DNA of 64,000 bases from Rossellomorea aquimaris (GCF_001877785.1 NZ_MINN01000074.1:186001-250000); one strand, 5' to 3'. Numbered from the stretch's first letter, positions 24,950 through 35,010 are shown. Numbers and translations are program-made. Notes: a model not told the origin generated them from the letters alone.

Positions 24950-25744
24950 TCAGAGGACGTTGTCTATAATCTGTTCGAATGTATCACTGACCCTGCTTCT
25001 GTTGACGAGAATCTGCTGATTGTCAAGATTCACGCTTCCTCTATATTCATCGAGATTAAACTTTTCCTTGAAAGCGGCCATGGATCCTTTACTTCGTTTA
25101 TCAATTTCAAAATATACAGTCGTTTCACGATCGCCTTGAAGAATATAGACTTCGAGTTCGTCCAGCTTCCGGTTGTACTTACCGTAAGTTGGAATGAATT
25201 CGAATTGTTGTACAAATGGACGCTTCGTTTTCACCCATGCAGGTGTGTTCTGACTTTCCATCTGCCTGAATTTAAAGCCAATTACCTTGATTGCGTCAAT
25301 AATGTTCTCGTGTATGGTGGATGGCGCGACTGTAACATAATCCTTGTCTTTCGGATCGATCGCGTTTCGGATATCAATTCCCGTCTCGATCCAAACGGGA
25401 GGTACATTCTTTTGGGTGTGAGGATCTGTCATTGTTACCGGCGTATCGTGCGGGATTTGGATAGCGAATGGAATGGTTTTTCTTTCACCTCTAATAATTG
25501 TAAAAGGTTCATTTAGTTGAAAAGACTCTACTATGGCCGGTGACAATCGATCGCTTCCTTCATGGCCGAACATTGTCATTAATTTAAGATTGATGGCTTC
25601 TATCCGTTGATCCGTGTTTCCGCCCTTTACCTCTACGATTCCATTTAGAATCTCCCCCTGCTGAATAAAAGGACTTTTCAGCTTTGTATCAACTGCAGCA
25701 GAACCTATTCCCATACTCGCAACCACTTTATCGAAAACAGACAT
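24950..25744 (-). CDS. spo0M: Sporulation-control protein Spo0M
   Basis: 264 residues of the arrestin-like SpoOM family. It begins MSVFDKVVASMGIGSAAVDT and has PFIQQGEILNGIVEVKGG and RPFVQQFEFIPT. In B. subtilis, Spo0M is a cytosolic protein that affects sporulation timing and cell division. GGAGGGAGAGG precedes the ATG on the minus strand. An extended -10 (TGCTACGAT) lies shortly upstream. It converges on the amidase terminator at 24888. Confidence 0.92.
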   Translation of the reverse strand: MSVFDKVVASMGIGSAAVDTKLKSPFIQQGEILNGIVEVKGGNTDQRIEAINLKLMTMFGHEGSDRLSPAIVESFQLNEPFTIIRGERKTIPFAIQIPHDTPVTMTDPHTQKNVPPVWIETGIDIRNAIDPKDKDYVTVAPSTIHENIIDAIKVIGFKFRQMESQNTPAWVKTKRPFVQQFEFIPTYGKYNRKLDELEVYILQGDRETTVYFEIDKRSKGSMAAFKEKFNLDEYRGSVNLDNQQILVNRSRVSDTFEQIIDNVL

Positions 25745-25899
25745 GAATTCCTCTCCCTCCTTTTGATTTCATCGTAGCACAAATATTGGGTTTGGTAACA
25801 GCAGAAATAAAAAGATTAGATGAAGAAGACGCTTTTTGGAAGGCCGGACAAGATTCTTGACAGTTTATTAAACTATTTTCAGTTATATCGTTTACGTTT

Positions 25900-26118
25900 T
25901 TGTGTAAAGGGTATACCCCTAATGGAAGCAAAGGGGGAATCTATATTTTATGCGAAAATTTTCGAATATCGGGTGTGTGTAGCAGGACGGAAAAGGATGT
26001 AAACGTAGAAATTTCGCTCGCAAAAGGGAGCGGTAATTCTGAACATGTAATCGCCACCTGCACAGGTATCAGAGACGATTGCCATGATTGCCCTTTTATA
26101 TTATTAAATGAGGAATAA
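25900..26118 (+). CDS. Possible small Cys-rich protein
   Basis: The gene-free gap 25745-26407 holds one frame worth noting. Its end reads DVNVEISLAKGSGNSEHVIA and then TCTGIRDDCHDCPFILLNEE. Three cysteines are spaced C-x6-C-x2-C. A strong terminator follows 50 bases after the stop, which supports transcription. The start is unclear: AAAGGGGG at 25930 is well placed for an ATG at 25950 in another frame, which ends after 10 codons. A frameshifted or non-ATG start is possible. No family recognised. Confidence 0.3.
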   Translation: MCKGYTPNGSKGGIYILCENFRISGVCSRTEKDVNVEISLAKGSGNSEHVIATCTGIRDDCHDCPFILLNEE

Positions 26119-26168
26119 AAAAGCTGGAGTAGAAAAAAAGATATAAAAAAATGATTATTGATGAAATC

Positions 26169-26201
26169 AGTGTTGAACGGGAACGGGTTCGACACTTTTT
26201 T
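26169..26201 (+). terminator. Terminator in the gap before the glycolate region
   Basis: AGTGTTGAAC (26169-26178) pairs with GTTCGACACT (26187-26196), one G-U pair, followed by T6. It must serve something transcribed from about 25860-26120, the small Cys-rich frame being the only candidate. Confidence 0.75.
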
Positions 26202-26407
26202 GTATTTGAATGGCCGTCCAGCCGGTTTAAACATATGCTGAGATTGGCCGAAATTTGAATTGAGAATTTCATATCGAAGCAAATAAAATGTGGAAAACCG
26301 AAAAAATTATTGAATTTTCAAACTATTGATGTTTAAATAGAGTCATACTAAACTTATCAGATATGTGACAACCAGAGATGAAGTTTGAAAAGAAGGGTGG
26401 TGGAAAA

Positions 26408-27097
26408 TTGACAGCAGATAAGATTGCAGTGAAGAAGGTATCTGAGCAGGTGGAAGAAAGAATCAAACGGATGATCCAATCGGGTATGTTTAAGGAAGGA
26501 GAAAAGCTTCCATCCGTTCGCGAGCTTTGTGAGATGTTCGAAGTCGGCAGGTCAGCCGTCCGGGATGCGATGACAACGTTGAAGGGAAAAGGCATTCTGC
26601 AGGTGAAGCAGGGCGAAGGAGCGTATATACGTGCTTTCGATACAGAGAGTTTCTTCACGACTCAGCTGATGCTTCCTGACACGAAGGATATTCGCGAATT
26701 GTTCCAGGCAAGAAAAATGATTGAGCCGGGGCTCGCTGGAATGGCTGCCGAAAAGAGGACGGTTGAGGATGTTTGCATCCTGGAGAGCTTTCTCTCTCAG
26801 GAAGTGATGGCCAATTGGGAGGCCGATTACGAGTTTCATATGAAGATAGCCCGCATTACCGGGAATATGATCCTTGTTAAATTGATGGCGTTCATTGCAG
26901 CGTCAACGAGGAAAGCGATGATTGACGTCCACCAGCATATCCAGAGCCGGGATGAAATTTCGAACCTTGTCATGGAACAGCACAACCGCATCTTCAAATC
27001 GATTCAATCAAGCGATGCAACTGCAGCCAAGGAAAATATGATTAGTCATCTGGAGTTTGTTGAGAAAGTGCTAGTCAATAACGTACTTCAATCATAA
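26408..27097 (+). CDS. FadR/GntR-family regulator
   Basis: 229 residues. The TTG at 26408 is chosen because AGGGTGGTGG lies just upstream; an ATG at 26378 has no clear site. The winged helix is near residues 10-75 (GEKLPSVRELCEMFEVGRSA, GILQVKQGEGAYI). An FCD ligand-binding helical domain follows (about 90-220). Relatives include GlcC and LutR, which sense glycolate or lactate. It lies 66 bases before glcE on the same strand, so it is a likely regulator of that operon. Confidence 0.85.
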   Translation: MTADKIAVKKVSEQVEERIKRMIQSGMFKEGEKLPSVRELCEMFEVGRSAVRDAMTTLKGKGILQVKQGEGAYIRAFDTESFFTTQLMLPDTKDIRELFQARKMIEPGLAGMAAEKRTVEDVCILESFLSQEVMANWEADYEFHMKIARITGNMILVKLMAFIAASTRKAMIDVHQHIQSRDEISNLVMEQHNRIFKSIQSSDATAAKENMISHLEFVEKVLVNNVLQS

Positions 27098-27123
27098 GAC
27101 GTTCTTTTTTTTACGAATTCTTC

Positions 27124-27149
27124 AGAAACGATGTTTCTTATTACAAAAC
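27124..27149 (+). promoter_or_regulatory. Candidate operator of the glycolate oxidase operon
   Basis: AGAAAC-GAT-GTTTCT (27124-27138) is a perfect 15-base palindrome. It is followed by TATTACAAAAC, which ends at 27149, right at the glcE ribosome site. The same arrangement is before the malate synthase gene (31442) and the permease gene (35975). Its GAAAC-N3-GTTTC core is of the type bound by IclR-family proteins such as KdgR; an IclR gene is at 35011. The FadR-type regulator is the alternative binder. Confidence 0.65.
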
Positions 27150-27163
27150 AAGGAGTGTGGACA

Positions 27164-28471
27164 ATGCTGAGTGAGCTTGTGACAGAGTTGACTAACGCAG
27201 TGCCCGAATCGCGGGTTAAAAAAGGGAAGCTGGACCGCTTCGGGAACGGCGGTGATCTCAAGGTCTGCCCGGTATCGGAAGAAGAGGTTGCAGCGATAGT
27301 AAAATATGCAAATGAAAAAGGTAAGAAAGTGACTGTGGAAGGCGGGGGGACGAAGAGAGGGTACGGCGGGCTTGTTGAATCTGCAGACATTATTCTGTCA
27401 ATGGCAGAGTACAAAGGAGTGGTGGAACATGCGACGGGTGACTTGACCATTACAGTCAAAGCCGGCACGACCTTCAAAGAACTGCAGACGTATCTGGCAG
27501 CTTACGGACAGAAAATTGCACTCGATCCGGCCTGGACAGACGATTCAACCATCGGTGGAATAATCGCTGCAAATGAAAGCGGTCCCAAAAGGCTCGGTTA
27601 CGGATCAGCACGGGACAATGTCATCGGGCTGCGAATCGTCTATCCTGACGGTACGATCATCCGCTCTGGCGGAAAAGTTGTGAAAAATGTTGCAGGTTAC
27701 GACATGAATAAGCTGTTTATCGGTTCCATGGGTACACTGGGCGTGCTGACTGAAGTGACCCTCAAATTGCGGCCCATTTCAAAATGTGAAAGCCTCGTCC
27801 TTGTATCCTTTCCGGCAGAAGGGCAGGCAGACATCCGTCAATTTGTTATTGATGTGCTTGATTCAACACTTGAGCCGACTTCACTTGAACTGCTGAATCC
27901 GCCGCTTTCTGAACAGTTGACCGGAGTAAAAATGTATACAGTCGCAATGAGCTTTGAGGATGTTGAAAGCTCGGTCCGTTATCAGGAGGAGACTGTACAG
28001 CGGCTAAAGCCTGAGGGCAGTCAGCTTACGATTTATGAACGGGATAAAGCCATGAACTTCTGGGCTGACTTTTCACGTATCGGATCAGCCGTTGATGAAG
28101 GAACAGGTTTGAATGCCATTTTGAAAATGGGTATGGTCAATCTCGACGTACTGCATGTATTAAAAGATTGTGAACATCTTGAAGAAAGTCACCGGGTCAA
28201 AATCCTGGCGCACGGCGGACTCGGCCATGGACTATGCGGCGCCCATGTGAAGGGAAACCATGAAGACGTCCTTTCAGTCATTCGAGAATTGACGGCGGCA
28301 GCAACAAACCGTGGAGGCTATGTCATCGTTAAGAGCCTTCCGTTTTTTGAGCGCCAGAAGATCAAAATATGGGGGGACGATCCGTCCTATCTCTTTTTAC
28401 TTCAAGGCATCAAAGCAAAAGTTGACCCTAATTCAGTATTGAACTACAAACGATTTGTAGGAGGGATTTAG
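27164..28471 (+). CDS. glcE: Glycolate oxidase, FAD-binding subunit GlcE-like
   Basis: 435 residues. The ATG at 27164 has AAGGAGTG upstream. A PCMH-type FAD domain starts at CPVSEEEVAAIVKYANEKGK, with VEGGGTKRGYGG and DDSTIGGIIAANESGPKRLG. The C-terminal half is the FAD-oxidase fold. The GlcD/GlcE/GlcF complex oxidises glycolate to glyoxylate and passes electrons to the quinone pool. It is one base from glcF. Gene order here is E-F-D; an orthologue in B. subtilis would belong to the ysfC/ysfD-type system. Confidence 0.85.
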   Translation: MLSELVTELTNAVPESRVKKGKLDRFGNGGDLKVCPVSEEEVAAIVKYANEKGKKVTVEGGGTKRGYGGLVESADIILSMAEYKGVVEHATGDLTITVKAGTTFKELQTYLAAYGQKIALDPAWTDDSTIGGIIAANESGPKRLGYGSARDNVIGLRIVYPDGTIIRSGGKVVKNVAGYDMNKLFIGSMGTLGVLTEVTLKLRPISKCESLVLVSFPAEGQADIRQFVIDVLDSTLEPTSLELLNPPLSEQLTGVKMYTVAMSFEDVESSVRYQEETVQRLKPEGSQLTIYERDKAMNFWADFSRIGSAVDEGTGLNAILKMGMVNLDVLHVLKDCEHLEESHRVKILAHGGLGHGLCGAHVKGNHEDVLSVIRELTAAATNRGGYVIVKSLPFFERQKIKIWGDDPSYLFLLQGIKAKVDPNSVLNYKRFVGGI

Positions 28472-29824
28472 GTGAGTGTAAAAGAGCTTATGAAAACACC
28501 GCCCTGTTCTGACATGAGTTTAAGCAACTATTTATGGAATGACAAACCGGATGAAAACAAGTGGGCAGACTGCGTCCACTGCGGGATGTGCCTGGAATCA
28601 TGCCCAACGTATGAACTGACGGGACAGGAACAGCATTCCCCCCGGGGGCGTGTACACCTGATTAAGTCGGTGGCAGAAGGGAAGCTTGAAGTGAATGAGC
28701 AGTTCATGGACCCCGTATATGCATGCCTCGACTGCCGTGCCTGTACGACCGCCTGTCCCGCCGATGTCGATGTGGGAGGATTGATTGAGGAAGCGCGGGG
28801 ACAAATCCGCCAGGCGATGCCGCTTAAGGGATGGAAAGGGATGGTCAGCAAAACATTCCTCGAAGGATTGTTCCCGCACCCGAACCGCTTGAATGCACTC
28901 GGGGGCGTGCTGAAATTTTACCAAAAGAGCGGCGCGCAGACGCTTGTAAGGAAGACGGGCCTCATCAACGTGATGCCCAGGCATCTGGTAGAGATGGAAG
29001 CGATCATGCCCGAAATCAAACAATCTGTACGGCAAAAATATAAGAACCAGAAGGTCATCAAAGCGAATGGCGAAACGAAGCACGAGGTTTCCATACTGAC
29101 GGGCTGTGTGATGGATGTGATGTTCGGGGAAATCAATGACTCGACGATCAATGTCCTGACCAGAAACGGGAACGATGTGGTGATTCCGGAAAATCAAACG
29201 TGCTGCGGCGCGCTTCATGTTCACTCGGGAGACAGGGAGATGGGCAGGAAGCTTGCCAAACAGAATATCGAAGCGTTCAAGGATAGTGACAAGGTGATTG
29301 TGAACGCAGCGGGTTGCGGCTGCATGATGAAGGATTATCCGGAACTCTTTCATGAAGACCCGGAATGGAGGGCAGAGGCTGAGGAGTTTTCCGCAAAAGT
29401 TAAAGACATTTCCAAATATCTTCATGATACAGGCTATGAAAGGCCCAAAGCGGAACTGAAAACACGGATTACGTATCATGATGCCTGTCATTTGGCGCAT
29501 GGGCAGGGTGTACGCCAGGAGCCGCGCGATCTTCTCCTCAAGATCCCTGGAGTCGAAATGGTCCATATGCCGAATGCTGACCGTTGCTGCGGAAGTGCCG
29601 GCATATACAATATCACAAACCCTGAAATGGCAGGTGCAGTGCTTGAGAACAAAATGCAGAATGTCCCAGAGGATGTCGAAATGATATCGATGGGGAATCC
29701 AGGCTGTATGCTGCAAATGGCAATGGGAGTCAAGAAGTACGGTAAAAACCAACAAGTCGTCCATACCGTACAGCTCCTTGACTGGGCGTATCAAAAAGAG
29801 GATGAAGAAAGGGGGAGGGCATGA
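28472..29824 (+). CDS. glcF: Glycolate oxidase iron-sulfur subunit GlcF
   Basis: 450 residues. Two 4Fe-4S motifs, CVHCGMCLESCP (about 32-43) and CLDCRACTTACP (about 85-96), are followed by two CCG domains (NQTCCGALHVHSGD and ADRCCGSAGIYN). This subunit carries electrons from the FAD subunits to the membrane. The GTG start follows directly on the glcE stop, with AGGAGGGA inside the end of glcE. It overlaps glcD by four bases. Confidence 0.92.
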   Translation: MSVKELMKTPPCSDMSLSNYLWNDKPDENKWADCVHCGMCLESCPTYELTGQEQHSPRGRVHLIKSVAEGKLEVNEQFMDPVYACLDCRACTTACPADVDVGGLIEEARGQIRQAMPLKGWKGMVSKTFLEGLFPHPNRLNALGGVLKFYQKSGAQTLVRKTGLINVMPRHLVEMEAIMPEIKQSVRQKYKNQKVIKANGETKHEVSILTGCVMDVMFGEINDSTINVLTRNGNDVVIPENQTCCGALHVHSGDREMGRKLAKQNIEAFKDSDKVIVNAAGCGCMMKDYPELFHEDPEWRAEAEEFSAKVKDISKYLHDTGYERPKAELKTRITYHDACHLAHGQGVRQEPRDLLLKIPGVEMVHMPNADRCCGSAGIYNITNPEMAGAVLENKMQNVPEDVEMISMGNPGCMLQMAMGVKKYGKNQQVVHTVQLLDWAYQKEDEERGRA

Positions 29825-31290
29825 TGGCACTGAAAAAGCTAAAGACTGCAGATCCTCATATCAAAGGTCTCGCGGCTCTTGTCAACGGACCGAACAGTAT
29901 CCTGTATCATAAGGAGGATCTGATCGCCTATGATTGCGACGGCTTCACCCTCCATAAGCATCTGCCAAAAGCAGTCGTATTCCCTAAGGATACGGAGGAA
30001 GTGGCTAAACTTGTAACCTATTGCTCCGATAACGGACTTCCATTTTTGGCCAGGGGCGCAGGCACCGGTCTGTCCGGCGGCGCAATCCCTATTAACGGGG
30101 AAGTAATCATCAGCCTCGTCCGGATGAAGCGGCTTTTAAGTGTCGATTTAGAAAACCGGCGTGCAGTCGTCGAGCCGGGATTCGTGAATCTGAAGCTGAC
30201 TAACTCTATTTCAGATAAAGGCTATTATTACGCCCCTGACCCGTCAAGCCAATACTGCTGTACGATCGGGGGAAATGTCGCCGAGAATGCCGGCGGGGCA
30301 CACTGTTTGAAATACGGTGTCACAACCAACCATATTCTCGGATTGGAGGTCGTGCTGCCGAACGGAGACATAATCGAGATCAGCCCGAGCGGAATCCCCG
30401 ATGCCCCTGGCTATGATCTGCTCGGCCTTCTGACAGGCTCTGAAGGGACGCTCGGAATCGTCACGAAGATCACCGTGCGCATCCTGAAAAATCCCGAAGC
30501 GAAACAAACGGTGCTCGCCTATTTTGACCGCGTGGAAGATGGAAGCCAGGCCGTTTCCGATATCATCTCGAAAGGCATCGTCCCTGCAGCCCTGGAAATG
30601 ATGGACAAAATCGCGATTGAAGGAGTCGAGGCAGCTGCTTTCCCTGTGGGACATCCAAAGGATATCGAAGCCTTGCTTCTGATCGAGGTGGACGGGATAT
30701 CGGCCGGAATCGAAGAGCAGATCAATCAAATATTGGATGTGTGCAGAAAAAGGAACGTCCGGGGAGTTAAAGTCGCCCGGGATGAGCTTGAAAGAGGCAG
30801 ATGGTGGGCCAACCGGAAGACAGGCTTCGGTGCGATGGGAGCCATCTCCCCCGACTATCTGGTCCAGGACGGTGTGATACCGAGAAGCCGGCTTCCTGAA
30901 GTGTTAAAGAGAATAAACGAAATCAGTGCTGAATACGGGCTGCGGATAGCGAATATTTTCCACGCGGGGGACGGGAACCTGCATCCGCTCGTCCTCTTTG
31001 ATGCACGGATCCCCGGCGAAACAGAAAAAGCATTGAAAGCAGGGAGCGAATGCTTGAAGGCATGTGCCGACGCAGGCGGATCCATTACGGGAGAACACGG
31101 TGTAGGCATTGAGAAGAAAGAAGAAATGCGCTTCGTCTTCAATGACGATGAAATCATTGCCCAGAGCAATATACGTGAAGTCTTCAACCCTCGCAATCTA
31201 CTGAATGCCGGCAAACTGTTCCCGAGCCCAGGCCGTTGCGTGGAGATTAAGAAAGAGTTGAAGTCCCAGCAGGAAGTGATTGGGTCATAG
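29821..31290 (+). CDS. glcD: Glycolate oxidase subunit GlcD (FAD-linked oxidase)
   Basis: 489 residues. FAD-binding PCMH features are RGAGTGLSGGAIP, DPSSQYCCTIGGNVAENAGG and GSEGTLGIVTKITV. The C-terminal FAD-oxidase domain holds NIFHAGDGNLHP, a metal/substrate-binding histidine motif, and SITGEHGVGIEKKEE. It is the catalytic subunit and should act with GlcE and GlcF at the inner face of the membrane. Last gene of the operon. Confidence 0.92.
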   Translation: MMALKKLKTADPHIKGLAALVNGPNSILYHKEDLIAYDCDGFTLHKHLPKAVVFPKDTEEVAKLVTYCSDNGLPFLARGAGTGLSGGAIPINGEVIISLVRMKRLLSVDLENRRAVVEPGFVNLKLTNSISDKGYYYAPDPSSQYCCTIGGNVAENAGGAHCLKYGVTTNHILGLEVVLPNGDIIEISPSGIPDAPGYDLLGLLTGSEGTLGIVTKITVRILKNPEAKQTVLAYFDRVEDGSQAVSDIISKGIVPAALEMMDKIAIEGVEAAAFPVGHPKDIEALLLIEVDGISAGIEEQINQILDVCRKRNVRGVKVARDELERGRWWANRKTGFGAMGAISPDYLVQDGVIPRSRLPEVLKRINEISAEYGLRIANIFHAGDGNLHPLVLFDARIPGETEKALKAGSECLKACADAGGSITGEHGVGIEKKEEMRFVFNDDEIIAQSNIREVFNPRNLLNAGKLFPSPGRCVEIKKELKSQQEVIGS

Positions 31291-31441
31291 ATCGATAGGA
31301 ACTGCGGTCTGGTCTATGTATATATGAAAAAATCTGAACAAAGCGAATATGCTTATTCCAGCAAGCATGATGAAAATACTGAATTATTAGAAAAATGATT
31401 GAATGGTGAACGTAAAGATGGTATCATCATTATAACATTTA

Positions 31442-31467
31442 CGAAACAGCGTTTCTTAATAAGAAAC
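31442..31467 (+). promoter_or_regulatory. Candidate operator of the malate synthase gene
   Basis: CGAAAC-AGC-GTTTCT at 31442-31456 overlaps a second palindrome, GTTTCTTAATAAGAAAC, at 31451-31467. A TATAAC box lies just upstream at 31432-31437, so a bound repressor would sit at the transcription start. It matches the elements at 27124 and 35975 in core, spacing and the trailing AAAC. Confidence 0.6.
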
Positions 31468-31560
31468 TACAAATGATTTTAATAATAGCTTATATAAGTT
31501 ATTGCACGTAAACCACCAGCATCAATACAGCGCCCTGAGCCAAAATAGGAGGAATCATTA

Positions 31561-33738
31561 ATGAGTAATTATGTCAATGCAGGATCCTTGCAGGTAGATC
31601 AACAGTTGTATGAGTTTATCAATGCTGAAGTCCTTCCCGGTACAGGACTTGACAGTGAAGCTTTCTGGCCGGAATTCGGTGAGCTCATTCAAGATCTCAC
31701 ACCTAAAAATAAATCGCTGCTGGCCCGCCGTGATGAAATCCAGGATAAACTTCACGAGTGGCATAAAGAGAACAAAGAATTCGATTTCGCCAGCTATAAA
31801 ACGTTCCTAGAAGAAATCGGCTATCTCGAGACGGAAGTGGGCGACTTCAATGTGACAACTGAAAGCGTTGACGATGAAGTGGCGCTCCTGGCCGGGCCTC
31901 AGCTGGTCGTACCCGTGAATAATGCACGGTATGCCATCAACGCTGCCAACGCGCGGTGGGGAAGCCTGTATGATGCCCTTTATGGGACCGACGCGATCGG
32001 TGAAGAAGACGGTTCCGGCCGTCAAGGCGCGTACAATCCGGTCCGGGGCGAGAAGGTCATAGACTTTGGAAGGAACTTTTTGGATCAGGCCGTGCCTTTG
32101 AAAGACGCCTCCCACAAACATGCGTTGAAGTATGAAATCGCTGACGGCAGATTAGCCGTGACGCTACTAAATGGAAAAACAGCAGGATTAGAGGACGAAA
32201 GCAAGTTTGCCGGCTATCAGGGGGAAGCTGAGAGCCCCTCATCAGTCCTTTTGAAAAATAACCGCCTCCATATTGAAATCCAATTTGACGAGAAGCACCC
32301 GATCGGGGCGTCGGATGATGCAAATGTAAAGGATATTGTCCTTGAATCAGCGATTACGACAATCATGGACTGCGAAGACTCTGTGGCGGCAGTCGACGCC
32401 GAGGACAAGGTACTTGTTTACAGGAACTGGCTGGGCCTCATGAAAGGGGATCTCGCAGCGGTATTTGATAAAGCAGGCAAGACGATGACTCGTACACTGA
32501 ACTCTGACCGGACGTATAAGACCCCCGCCGGGAAAGATCTCACCCTGTCCGGACGTTCTCTGATGTTCGTCCGTAATGTCGGACACCTTATGACGAACAG
32601 CGCCGTCCTGGATCAGGACGGCCGGGAAGTGCATGAAGGGATCCTTGATACAGTTATTACGAGTTTAATAGCAAAGCATACGCTGCGCGGGACGGGAAGC
32701 TACCAAAATACTGCAAAGGGATCGGTCTATATTGTAAAACCAAAAATGCATGGCTCCGAGGAAGTCGCTTTTGCTAATGAACTTTTTGACAGGGTGGAGG
32801 ATCTGCTTGACTTGGACCGTAACACGCTGAAGATAGGGGTCATGGATGAAGAACGCAGGACCACCCTTAACCTGAAGAACTGCATCAGCACGGTAAAGGA
32901 AAGAATCGTGTTCATCAACACTGGATTCCTCGATCGTACGGGGGATGAAATGCATACTTCGATGGAAGCGGGCCCGATGATCAGAAAGAACGATATGAAG
33001 GCCACGAAATGGCTCAAGGGTTATGAACAATCGAACGTCCAGACAGGACTTGCGGCAGGATTCCAGGGTCGTGCTCAAATCGGCAAGGGGATGTGGGCGA
33101 TGCCTGATATGATGGCCGAAATGATGGTGCAGAAAATCGGCCATCTCAAAGCTGGGGCCAATACGGCATGGGTGCCGTCGCCAACGGCTGCGACGCTCCA
33201 CGCACTTCATTATCATGAAGTGTTCGTGCAGGATGTCCAGGATGAGCTGGCGAAAGAAGCTTCTGACCTGCGCGATGATATTTTGACAATACCTGTTGCG
33301 GAATCTCCAGATTGGTCCGCTGAGGAAATTCAGCAGGAACTCGATAACAATGCGCAGGGAATCCTTGGATATGTCGTTCGCTGGGTGGAACATGGAGTGG
33401 GCTGCTCGAAGGTGCCCGATATCAACAATGTCGGCTTGATGGAAGACCGCGCCACGCTGCGCATCTCCAGTCAGCACATGGCCAACTGGCTGCACCACGG
33501 CATCTGCACCGAGGAACAAGTGATGGAAACGTTGAAGCGGATGGCAAAGGTCGTTGACGAGCAAAATGCAGGCGACCCTGACTACCGCCCGATGACCGCA
33601 GATTACAATCAATCTGTCGCTTTCCAAGCCACCTGCGACCTTGTCTTCAAAGGGTACGAACAGCCAAACGGCTATACCGAACCGATCCTCCACCGGAGAC
33701 GGATCGAAGCGAAAGAGAAGTATGGGGTAAAGCAGTAA
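31561..33738 (+). CDS. glcB: Malate synthase G
   Basis: 725 residues, the length of malate synthase G. It joins glyoxylate and acetyl-CoA to give malate and CoA in the cytosol. [20 protein letters not shown] and [19 protein letters not shown], then [20 protein letters not shown], match the family closely. The region [15 protein letters not shown] carries the acidic residues near the metal site. GGAGG lies before the ATG. It stands alone but shares an operator-like element with the glycolate oxidase operon. Confidence 0.95.
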   Translation: MSNYVNAGSLQVDQQLYEFINAEVLPGTGLDSEAFWPEFGELIQDLTPKNKSLLARRDEIQDKLHEWHKENKEFDFASYKTFLEEIGYLETEVGDFNVTTESVDDEVALLAGPQLVVPVNNARYAINAANARWGSLYDALYGTDAIGEEDGSGRQGAYNPVRGEKVIDFGRNFLDQAVPLKDASHKHALKYEIADGRLAVTLLNGKTAGLEDESKFAGYQGEAESPSSVLLKNNRLHIEIQFDEKHPIGASDDANVKDIVLESAITTIMDCEDSVAAVDAEDKVLVYRNWLGLMKGDLAAVFDKAGKTMTRTLNSDRTYKTPAGKDLTLSGRSLMFVRNVGHLMTNSAVLDQDGREVHEGILDTVITSLIAKHTLRGTGSYQNTAKGSVYIVKPKMHGSEEVAFANELFDRVEDLLDLDRNTLKIGVMDEERRTTLNLKNCISTVKERIVFINTGFLDRTGDEMHTSMEAGPMIRKNDMKATKWLKGYEQSNVQTGLAAGFQGRAQIGKGMWAMPDMMAEMMVQKIGHLKAGANTAWVPSPTAATLHALHYHEVFVQDVQDELAKEASDLRDDILTIPVAESPDWSAEEIQQELDNNAQGILGYVVRWVEHGVGCSKVPDINNVGLMEDRATLRISSQHMANWLHHGICTEEQVMETLKRMAKVVDEQNAGDPDYRPMTADYNQSVAFQATCDLVFKGYEQPNGYTEPILHRRRIEAKEKYGVKQ

Positions 33739-33752
33739 TAGGAAATGTAATG

Positions 33753-33779
33753 GGGCATTCTTCTTGAATGCCCTGTTTT
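33753..33779 (+). terminator. Terminator of the malate synthase gene
   Basis: GGGCATTC (33753-33760) pairs with GAATGCCC (33766-33773), followed by TGTTTTG. Confidence 0.75.
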
Positions 33780-33860
33780 GCAAGATGGACCGGGAATTTC
33801 TAAGCTGCGATACTATTTGTTGGTTTCGCGGAGTCTTTTCGTTTACATAGAGGCGAATTC

Positions 33861-33992
33861 GATTATATCTTTGTGACTCCGATTATAGAAGGAAAGTTTT
33901 AATAATAGTTTGTAAGGATTCGATAATAAAAAGTGGATTTTCAATAATAAATTCAATTTTTTTGATAATAAATCTTCATTTTTCGATAATAA
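33861..33992. repeat. Phased 21-bp repeat tract
   Basis: The 431-base gap 33739-34169 contains no gene. ATAATA cores start at 33902, 33923, 33944, 33965 and 33986, exactly 21 bases apart. Two related ATTATA cores precede at 33862 and 33882. Flanks are partly conserved (TTTTCGATAATAAA). The 21-base spacing is two helical turns, so all cores face the same side of the DNA. Function unknown: curved DNA or an array of protein sites before the FAH gene are options. Confidence 0.75.
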
Positions 33993-34169
33993 GCTCTCTC
34001 TGATTGCTTACCAGCTAGACTATTACAGCTGTTTTTAGGTAAGAAAAGTGACCAATGACGTTAAAACCTTGGAAAAGTAATTCATTATGAATAAAAATAG
34101 CGAAAATCTCTTCTTTTTGTAAAAATAAACCTTATTTTTCAAAAAGAATCACCGAAAGGAGAACTTACT

Positions 34170-34949
34170 ATGAAATTCATTCGATTCCAAAAGGGGAATG
34201 CAGTATCCCACGGAGTACTCGATGGCAGCACCATCAAACAAATCAAGGGAGATATCTTCTCAGCATGGGAATATACAGGCAGAGTCCATGAAGCAGCCGA
34301 GGTGAAGCTTCTAGCTCCGCTAGAGCCCAATCAGATCATCGGCATCGGCGCAAACTTCGTATCAAAGCAGGAAGACCTGCCGGATTCTTTACCTGAGATC
34401 CCGGTGTTTTTCTTCAAGCCGGCTTCATCGGTTGTCGGTCCGGAAGAGAACATCGAGATACCCGAAACCATCGATTCTGTGAAGTTCGAATCTGAACTCG
34501 CCGTCGTCATCGGGAAGGAAGCAAGGAATGTTCCGGAGGAGGAGATCCTCGATTATGTGTTCGGCTATACGATCGGGAACGATGTCACCGCACCCCAATT
34601 CTTTCATGAGTCCGGGCACTGGACGATCGGGAAGTCATTTGACACATTCACGCCGCTCGGACCGGTGATTGAAACCGAGCTGGATCCTTTCAACGTGTAT
34701 GTGGAAGCGAGGTTGAACGGGGAAGAAAAGCAGAACAGTCCGACTTCACTGATGATCGTGCCGATCCGGGAGATGCTTTCCTATCTGACGAAGGTGATGA
34801 CCTTGAAGCCTGGGGATGTCATTTTAACGGGAAGTCCCATCGGTGCTGAAATGGTCGGGGCAGGGGACGTGATCGAATGTGAGATCAAGGAGATCGGGAC
34901 GCTGAAGAATACGTTCCTGGCTGTCGGTCACGGCATCGGGGTATCGTAA
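34170..34949 (+). CDS. Fumarylacetoacetate hydrolase-family protein
   Basis: 259 residues. FESELAVVIGKEARNVPEE, GYTIGNDVTAPQFF, KSFDTFTPLGPVI and VILTGSPIGAEMVGAGD are the metal- and substrate-binding blocks of the FAH fold. Members hydrolyse or isomerise acylpyruvates, or decarboxylate oxaloacetate. In this setting an oxaloacetate or 2-oxo acid substrate is plausible. AAAGGAG lies 10 bases before the ATG. The IclR gene follows 61 bases later. Confidence 0.85.
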   Translation: MKFIRFQKGNAVSHGVLDGSTIKQIKGDIFSAWEYTGRVHEAAEVKLLAPLEPNQIIGIGANFVSKQEDLPDSLPEIPVFFFKPASSVVGPEENIEIPETIDSVKFESELAVVIGKEARNVPEEEILDYVFGYTIGNDVTAPQFFHESGHWTIGKSFDTFTPLGPVIETELDPFNVYVEARLNGEEKQNSPTSLMIVPIREMLSYLTKVMTLKPGDVILTGSPIGAEMVGAGDVIECEIKEIGTLKNTFLAVGHGIGVS

Positions 34950-35010
34950 GCGTCCGTACCGATTGTGATATAATGGAAAGCAAGACGTTTTGTCATCAGG
35001 GGTGAAGAGT

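Noticed and set aside
24905-25516. 203-codon plus-strand frame opposite spo0M
   Set aside because: Antisense to a clear spo0M; the sequence has no family features and begins in the amidase terminator.
28598-29830. 410-codon minus-strand frame opposite glcF
   Set aside because: Shadow of a well-supported gene with low-complexity His/Arg-rich composition.
32665-33783. 372-codon minus-strand frame opposite malate synthase
   Set aside because: Antisense shadow of a near-certain gene.
33861-33992. CRISPR array
   Set aside because: Units are 21 bases with short AT-rich cores and no unique spacers; no cas genes in the window.
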